DNA of 64,000 nucleotides from Aquabacter sp. L1I39 (GTDB lineage Bacteria; Pseudomonadota; Alphaproteobacteria; Rhizobiales; Xanthobacteraceae), in contig NZ_CP072392.1 in the NCBI RefSeq assembly GCF_017742835.1, forward strand, positions 1,658,385 to 1,722,384, written 5' to 3'. Shown piece after piece: positions 59,691-64,000 of the stretch. Numbering within the stretch: position 1 is the stretch's first letter; each line of letters opens with the position of its first letter. The notes beneath the pieces were generated by a model that saw nothing but the letters and a program-made list of their open reading frames with translations, was not told where the DNA came from and did not search any database. The position numbers and the translations under genes are program-made.

Positions 59691-60530
59691 TCAGGCCCCC
59701 TCCTCCACCCGCCGCGCGGACGTGGTGGCCCGCACGAAGGCGGCCACGAACATGGCGCTCAGGATGAGCACGATGGTGGGCGCGGGCGCGCTGTCCAGGA
59801 AGAAGGACAGATAGACCCCGGCGAGCGCGGCGGAGACCGCAACCACCACCGCCACCCCCAGCATGGCGCCGAAGCTGCGCGTCAGCAGGAAGGCGATGGC
59901 GCCGGGCGCGATCAGGAGCGCGATGGCCAGGATAATGCCCACCGCCTTCAGCGCCCCCACCACCGCCAGGGACAGGCCGCACAACAGCCCGTAATGCAAC
60001 AGGTTCACCGGCAGGCCCACCACCCGCGCCTGGGCGGGGTCGAAGGCGAACAGCAGCAAATCCCGCCATTTCAGCACCAGGAGGCCGCCCACCACCAAGG
60101 CGATGACGGCGCTCTCGGCAATGTCGTCCCAGCCGACCCCCAGCATGTCGCCGAACAAGATGTGGTCCAGGTGCACGTCGGAGGCGATGGAGGTGTAGAG
60201 CACGAGGCCGAGGCCGAACATGCCGGAAAACACCACGCCCAGCACCGTGTCCTGCTTCACCCGGCTGTTGGCCTTCAGATAGCCCGCAAGGAGCGCGCAG
60301 GACAGGCCCGCCACGAACGCCCCCAAGGCCAGCGGCAGGCCGGCCATATAGGCCAGCACCACGCCGGGCAGGATGGCGTGGGAGACGGCATCGCCCATCA
60401 GCGACCAGCCCTTCAGCACCAGGATGGACGACAGGAGCGCTGTGGGCACCGCCACCAGCACCGCGATGATGAGGGCAAGGCGCATGAACTCGAACTGGAG
60501 CGGCTGGGCCAGCACGGCGAAGAGGCTCAT
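59691..60530 (-). CDS. sitD: Mn/Fe ABC transporter permease
   Basis: 279 aa ABC-3 family permease with about eight helices. The opening EFMRLALIIAVLVAVPTALLSSILVLKGWSLMGDAVSHAILPGVVLAY (metal-permease motif GDAVSHA) and VGALKAVGIILAIALLIAPGAIAFLLT are typical of SitD/YfeD. ATG overlaps the sitC stop. It is the last gene of sitABCD and convergent with rnpB. Confidence 0.9.
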   Translation of the reverse strand: MSLFAVLAQPLQFEFMRLALIIAVLVAVPTALLSSILVLKGWSLMGDAVSHAILPGVVLAYMAGLPLALGAFVAGLSCALLAGYLKANSRVKQDTVLGVVFSGMFGLGLVLYTSIASDVHLDHILFGDMLGVGWDDIAESAVIALVVGGLLVLKWRDLLLFAFDPAQARVVGLPVNLLHYGLLCGLSLAVVGALKAVGIILAIALLIAPGAIAFLLTRSFGAMLGVAVVVAVSAALAGVYLSFFLDSAPAPTIVLILSAMFVAAFVRATTSARRVEEGA

Positions 60531-61405
60531 GGCGCCACCTCCCGGCCCGCATCCGCCGCGGCGAGCGCCGCCGCGCCCCGCCGCCGGGCGGCGAGGAGCC
60601 CGTGCTTCGGCGCCCGCAGGAAGGCGGCCAGGAAAATCAGCGTCTGCAAGACCACGATGATGCCGCCCGTCGCCCCATCCAGGAAGAAGGAGGCATAGGC
60701 GCCGAAAAAGCTGGTCAGCGCGCCGATGGCCACCGAGAGCAGGATCAGGCGCGGGAAGCGGTCGGTGAGCAGATAAGCGGTAGCGCCGGGTGTCACCACC
60801 ATGGCGATCACCAGGAAGGCGCCCACCGTCTGGAGCGCCGCCACCGTGGAGGCGGCGAGCAGGGTGAAGAAGACACCCTTCAGCAGCCCGGTATTGAGGC
60901 CGATGGAGCGGGCATGGGTCTCATCGAAGAAGGTGACCATCAAATCCCGCCACTTGGCGGTGAGCACCGCCAGCGAGACGAAGCCGATAAGCGCCAGTTG
61001 CAGCGTATCCTCCGGCGTGATGGCCAGGATGTTGCCCAGCACGATGGTCTGGATGTTCACCGAGGTGGGCGAGACCGACACCATGAACAGGCCCAGCCCG
61101 AAGAAGGAGCTGAAGATGAGGCCGATAATGGTGTCTTCCTTCAGCCGCGTCCGGGCATTGAGGAACAGCATGGCCCCCGCCGCCAGCGCGCCGGAAAAGA
61201 AGGCCCCGAGCGAAAAGGGCAAGCCCAGCATATAGGCGCCCGCCACGCCGGGGACGATGGCGTGGGAGAGCGCATCTCCGATGAGCGACCAGCCCTTGAG
61301 CATGAGATAGGCGGACAGGAAGGCGCACACCGCCCCCACCAGCGCGCTCACCCACATGGCGTTGACCATGTAGCCATAGGCGAAGGGCTGGAGCAGCAGG
61401 TCCAT
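60527..61405 (-). CDS. sitC: Mn/Fe ABC transporter permease
   Basis: 292 aa ABC-3 permease, paralogous to the next gene: MVNAMWVSALVGAVCAFLSAYLMLKGWSLIGDALSHAIVPGVAGAYMLG with the GDALSHA motif, VSVSPTSVNIQTIVLGNILAI and TVGAFLVIAMVVTPGATAYLLTDRF. Members with the LMLKGWSLIGDALSHAIVPG form are SitC/YfeC. ATG shares its A with the sitB stop (TGATG). Confidence 0.9.
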   Translation of the reverse strand: MDLLLQPFAYGYMVNAMWVSALVGAVCAFLSAYLMLKGWSLIGDALSHAIVPGVAGAYMLGLPFSLGAFFSGALAAGAMLFLNARTRLKEDTIIGLIFSSFFGLGLFMVSVSPTSVNIQTIVLGNILAITPEDTLQLALIGFVSLAVLTAKWRDLMVTFFDETHARSIGLNTGLLKGVFFTLLAASTVAALQTVGAFLVIAMVVTPGATAYLLTDRFPRLILLSVAIGALTSFFGAYASFFLDGATGGIIVVLQTLIFLAAFLRAPKHGLLAARRRGAAALAAADAGREVAP

Positions 61406-62457
61406 CAGGCCGCCCCCGCGTCCCGGTCGGCTTCCGGCAGGCCCACCACGAGGGGCCGCTCGTCGCCCGAGAGCACGCGCAGCCGCCCACCGGCATCGCC
61501 CAGCACGAAATGACGCAGCGTGCCGCCGAAGGTGCGGGCGAGGTTCGCCTCGATGAAGACCTCGGCGGTCGGCCCATAGGCCAGCACGGTGCCCTTGATG
61601 AGAATGGTGCGGTCGCAGAATTCCGGCACCGAGCCCAGATTATGGGTGGAGACCAGCATCACCCGGCCCTCCGCCTTCAGCGCCCGCAACAAGGCGATGA
61701 TGGCGTCCTCGGTCTTCACATCGACGCCGGTGAAGGGTTCGTCCAGCAGGATGACCCGCGCCTCCTGCGCCAGCGCCCGGGCGAGGAACACCCGCTTCTT
61801 CTGCCCGCCCGAGAGTTCGCCGATCTGCCGGTGGCGGAAAGCCGCCATGCCCACCCGCTCCAGCGCCCCGTCCACCGCCGCGTGATCGGCGGGGCGGGGG
61901 CGGCGCAGGAAGCCCATATGGCCGTAGCGGCCCATCATGACCACGTCCTCAACCAGAACGGGGAAGGTCCAGTCCACCTCCTCGCTCTGGGGCACATAGG
62001 CCACCTTGTTGGATTTCAGCGCCGCCCCGACGGTGCCGCCGAGGATGGCAATCTCCCCCCGCGCCGCCCGCACGAAGCCCATGATGGCCTTGAACAAGGT
62101 GGACTTGCCCGAGCCGTTCACCCCCACCAAGGCCGCGATGGTGCCCGTGGGGATCTCGAACGTGGCATCCCGGAGCGCGGTGTGGCCGTTGCGATAGGTG
62201 ACGGTGAGGTGGCGCACCGCGATGCCGACGTCCGGCGGCGCGTTCTCCGCCGGGCTCATGGCATGAGCGGAGTCTCTTGGCGCCGGGCTCATGGCATGAG
62301 CGGAGTCTCTTGGCGCCGGGCTCATGGCATGAGCGGAGTCTCTTGGCGCCGGGCTCATGGCATGAGCGGAGTCTCTTGGCGCCGGGCTCATGGCATGAGC
62401 GGAGTCTCTTGGCGCCGGGCTCATGGCATGAGCGGAGTCTCTTGGCGCCGGGCTCAT
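61405..62457 (-). CDS. sitB: Mn/Fe ABC transporter ATPase with variable repeat-encoded N-terminus
   Basis: The ATPase core has [19 protein letters not shown], the signature [32 protein letters not shown] and the H-loop VSTHNLG. Seven in-frame ATG codons are offered by the 33-base repeats (62457, 62424, 62391, 62358, 62325, 62292, 62259). The first overlaps the sitA stop (350 aa, with six copies of [11 protein letters not shown]); the last gives 284 aa, a normal length for the family. Which is used cannot be decided from sequence. Confidence 0.88.
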   Translation of the reverse strand: MSPAPRDSAHAMSPAPRDSAHAMSPAPRDSAHAMSPAPRDSAHAMSPAPRDSAHAMSPAPRDSAHAMSPAENAPPDVGIAVRHLTVTYRNGHTALRDATFEIPTGTIAALVGVNGSGKSTLFKAIMGFVRAARGEIAILGGTVGAALKSNKVAYVPQSEEVDWTFPVLVEDVVMMGRYGHMGFLRRPRPADHAAVDGALERVGMAAFRHRQIGELSGGQKKRVFLARALAQEARVILLDEPFTGVDVKTEDAIIALLRALKAEGRVMLVSTHNLGSVPEFCDRTILIKGTVLAYGPTAEVFIEANLARTFGGTLRHFVLGDAGGRLRVLSGDERPLVVGLPEADRDAGAA

Positions 62458-62467
62458 GGCATGAGCC
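62255..62467. repeat. 33-bp tandem repeat array at the sitA/sitB junction (6 copies plus part)
   Basis: Six identical 33-base units run from 62255 to 62452 (boundaries 62255, 62288, 62321, 62354, 62387, 62420), with a 14-base partial copy at 62453-62466. Each unit contains the palindrome CTCATG-G-CATGAG, and on the minus strand an ATGAGC that is in frame with sitB. The sitA stop codon lies in the partial copy. The unit length is a multiple of 3, so copy-number changes keep the sitB frame open. Confidence 0.97.
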
Positions 62468-63392
62468 CGGTGACAATGGTCTGCGACGTCACCTTCATGA
62501 GGTCGATATAGGTGGGCACCGGGCCGGAGGCGTCCGACAGGGAGTCCACATAGAGCACCCCACCATATTTCGCCCCCGTCTCCCGCGCCACCTGCTTGGC
62601 CGGATCGGGCGAGACCGTGCTCTCGGAGAAGACGGCCGGGATATGGTATTTGCGCACCATATCGATGACCCGCCGCACCTGCTGGGGGGTGCCCTGCTGG
62701 TCCGCATTGATGGGCCAGAGATAGAGCTCCCTCAGGCCGAAATCCCGCGCCAGGTACGAGAAGGCCCCTTCCGAGGTGACGAGCCACCTTTGTTCCGGCG
62801 GAATTCGCGCAAATTCCGCCTTGATCGGGTCGATGGAAGCCTTGATCTGGGCCTTGTACGCCTCGGCGTTGGAAATATAGACTTGCGCGTTTACTTGATC
62901 GTGCCGCGCCAGCGCGTCGCGAATATTATCCACATAAGTCAAGGCCGCATTGGGCGACATCCAGGCATGGGGGTTGGGCTTGCCCGAATAGGGGCCCTGG
63001 GAGATGGCGATGGGCGGCACCCCCGCGCTCGCCACAGCCTCCGGTACGCCCTTGAGATTGCGGAAGAATTTCTGGAACCAGAGCTCCAGGTTCAACCCGT
63101 TCCAGATGATCAGCTGGGCATCCTGGGCCTTGATGAGGTCGCCGGGGGTGGGCTGGTAATTGTGGATCTCGGCCCCCGGCTTCGTCAGCGACTCCACCTC
63201 CGCCGCCTCCCCGGCCACGTTGCGGGCCATGTCGGCGATGATGGTGAAGGTGGTTATCACCTTGAATTTGCGTGATTTTTCGGCGCTGGCAGGCAGGCCC
63301 AGCGCACCACTCGCGAGCGTGAGCGCCCCGGCGGCCATGAGGCTCCGGCGGCTAAGAGGGGCGAAGGGGCGGATTGCGGGCGGCTGTCTCAT
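62454..63392 (-). CDS. sitA: Mn/Fe ABC transporter solute-binding protein
   Basis: 312 aa ZnuA/SitA superfamily. The leader [25 protein letters not shown] has a twin-arginine motif. The metal-site region [33 protein letters not shown] matches SitA/YfeA rather than ZnuA (no His-rich loop); the other ligands lie in [22 protein letters not shown] and [11 protein letters not shown]. It captures Mn or Fe in the periplasm. ATG 63392 was chosen for the signal peptide. A Mur/Fur-like box lies 31 bases upstream. Confidence 0.92.
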   Translation of the reverse strand: MRQPPAIRPFAPLSRRSLMAAGALTLASGALGLPASAEKSRKFKVITTFTIIADMARNVAGEAAEVESLTKPGAEIHNYQPTPGDLIKAQDAQLIIWNGLNLELWFQKFFRNLKGVPEAVASAGVPPIAISQGPYSGKPNPHAWMSPNAALTYVDNIRDALARHDQVNAQVYISNAEAYKAQIKASIDPIKAEFARIPPEQRWLVTSEGAFSYLARDFGLRELYLWPINADQQGTPQQVRRVIDMVRKYHIPAVFSESTVSPDPAKQVARETGAKYGGVLYVDSLSDASGPVPTYIDLMKVTSQTIVTGLMP

Positions 63393-63422
63393 GGGGCAAG
63401 CCTGCCACGCGCCCCTCGCAAT

Positions 63423-63437
63423 TGCAACTCGTTCGCA
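63423..63437. promoter_or_regulatory. Mur/Fur-like operator upstream of sitA
   Basis: TGCAACTCGTTCGCA (minus strand TGCGAACGAGTTGCA) is a 15-base imperfect dyad of TGCRA arms, in an AT-richer stretch just upstream of sitA. In rhizobia, Mur (a Fur-family protein) binds dyads of this type before sitABCD and represses with Mn. Assignment rests on position and form. Confidence 0.55.
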
Positions 63438-63530
63438 AAAGCAAAGTTGAGAATTTGGCTTCCAAACGAAAACGGGGGCCGGCAACCGCGCCGACCCCGC
63501 CCTGTCAACCACCCCAGACGAGGCGTAACT

Positions 63531-64000
63531 TCATTTGTTGTCAGTGACTTGCCTGCCCCTGAAGCGGAGTTCAGACACGATCACGGACAGTACGATCAGC
63601 CCCGCGCCCACCAAGGCGAGGCCCGGCAGCCGCTCTCCGGCGAGACGTCCCACCAGCCCCGCCCAGACCGGCTCGCCGGCATAAATGAGGGTCGCCTTCG
63701 TGGGTGATACCCGCTTCTGCGCCCAGTTCATGGTGACCTGGATGAGCCCGCTCGCCAGCCCCAGACCCACGGCCGCGAACACCAGGTACCAGGAGAAGGC
63801 CGGCACGGCTTCCCCCACCACCGGCATGGCCACAAAGGCCACCAGCGAGGCCACCGCCAGTTGGACCACCGACACCCGAAGCGTGTCCACCTGCCCCGCA
63901 AACATTGAAATCAAAAGGATTTCTGCGGCGATGGCGACGGTCGCGGCCAGCGTGAACAGCTCGCCGCGCCCCAGCCCGAGCGAAGTCGCACCCGGCCCGG
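63531..64000 (-). CDS. DMT/EamA-family transporter, C-terminal part (5' end outside window)
   Basis: The frame is open to the window edge (from 63998), giving about 155 residues and the stop TAA at 63533-63531. Four to five helices are seen, including LFTLAATVAIAAEILLISMFAG, FSWYLVFAAVGLGLASGLIQVTMNWAQKRVSPTKATLIYAGEPVWAGLVGRLAGERL and ALVGAGLIVLSVIVSEL. The segment PTKATLIYAGEPVWAGLVGRLAGERLPGLALVGAGLI is the second EamA repeat. Substrate unknown, probably a metabolite or drug exporter. Confidence 0.85.
   Translation of the reverse strand, partial: GPGATSLGLGRGELFTLAATVAIAAEILLISMFAGQVDTLRVSVVQLAVASLVAFVAMPVVGEAVPAFSWYLVFAAVGLGLASGLIQVTMNWAQKRVSPTKATLIYAGEPVWAGLVGRLAGERLPGLALVGAGLIVLSVIVSELRFRGRQVTDNK

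Noticed and set aside
62255..62467. CRISPR array
   Set aside because: The repeat units are directly adjacent with no spacers, and they lie within a coding junction.
62458..62787. N-terminal extension of sitB beyond the repeats
   Set aside because: It would lie wholly inside sitA in another frame; the ATG at 62457, overlapping the sitA stop, is the furthest plausible start.
1..64000. tRNA genes, rRNA genes, insertion sequences or prophage
   Set aside because: The intergenic regions showed no cloverleaf, transposase, integrase or attachment-site signals by eye; tRNAscan-SE and an IS search would settle it.

Overview
The window is about 64 kb of very GC-rich, densely packed chromosomal DNA. 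Gene content points to an alphaproteobacterium of the order Hyphomicrobiales, most likely near Xanthobacter/Azorhizobium (Xanthobacteraceae). The supporting signs are the mraZ-rsmH-ftsL-ftsI-murE-murF-mraY order, ftsK next to a lolA-like gene, a CycM-type cytochrome near pheA, an ispA/mtgA pair, a yej peptide transporter, a sitABCD metal transporter with a Mur/Fur-like box, and a type A rnpB. The genus assignment is inference. No rRNA, tRNA, prophage, insertion sequence or CRISPR array was seen.

Layout. 1-12 kb is mixed housekeeping: a pirin tail, an acyl-CoA-type dehydrogenase, a Tat-exported amine oxidase, ispA, mtgA, yciB, cytochrome c maturation genes ccmC-ccmD-ccmG, an exported adenosine-deaminase-like enzyme, an unknown membrane protein and a diguanylate cyclase. 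10.7-19.9 kb is a catabolic island. An IclR-type regulator and a lambda-crystallin-like dehydrogenase diverge from pcaF, an orphan solute-binding protein, catC, pcaI, pcaJ, a YciI-like protein, an SDR, a cyclase-family hydrolase and pcaD. Together these cover muconolactone to succinyl-CoA plus acetyl-CoA, with extra enzymes of unknown role. The divergent promoter region carries three copies of a 17-bp palindrome, probably the IclR operators.

19.9-29 kb is a yej-type peptide ABC transporter (two YejA paralogues, YejB, YejE, YejF) with a VapBC-like toxin-antitoxin pair built into the operon and a NUDIX hydrolase at its end. 29-44 kb holds a cytochrome c, pheA, an NCS2 permease fused to an ATPase-like tail, nudC, xthA, fcl, a lolA-like gene, ftsK, an aminotransferase, ribF and a HAD phosphatase. 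44-57 kb is the dcw cell-wall/division cluster on the minus strand. It is interrupted between mraY and murD by a BigR-type sulfur-response module and a CDF-like transporter that seems to lack its metal ligands. 57-64 kb has a TerB/J-domain protein, an AmpD-like amidase, RNase P RNA, and a sitABCD operon whose sitA/sitB junction carries six perfect 33-bp tandem repeats, followed by part of a DMT-family transporter.

The most unusual observations are the in-frame 33-bp repeat array that reiterates the sitB start codon, the toxin-antitoxin pair translationally coupled into yej, the NCS2-ATPase fusion, the extended Ala/Pro-rich FtsL/FtsI junction, and a palindromic element that supplies the stop codons of two convergent genes.
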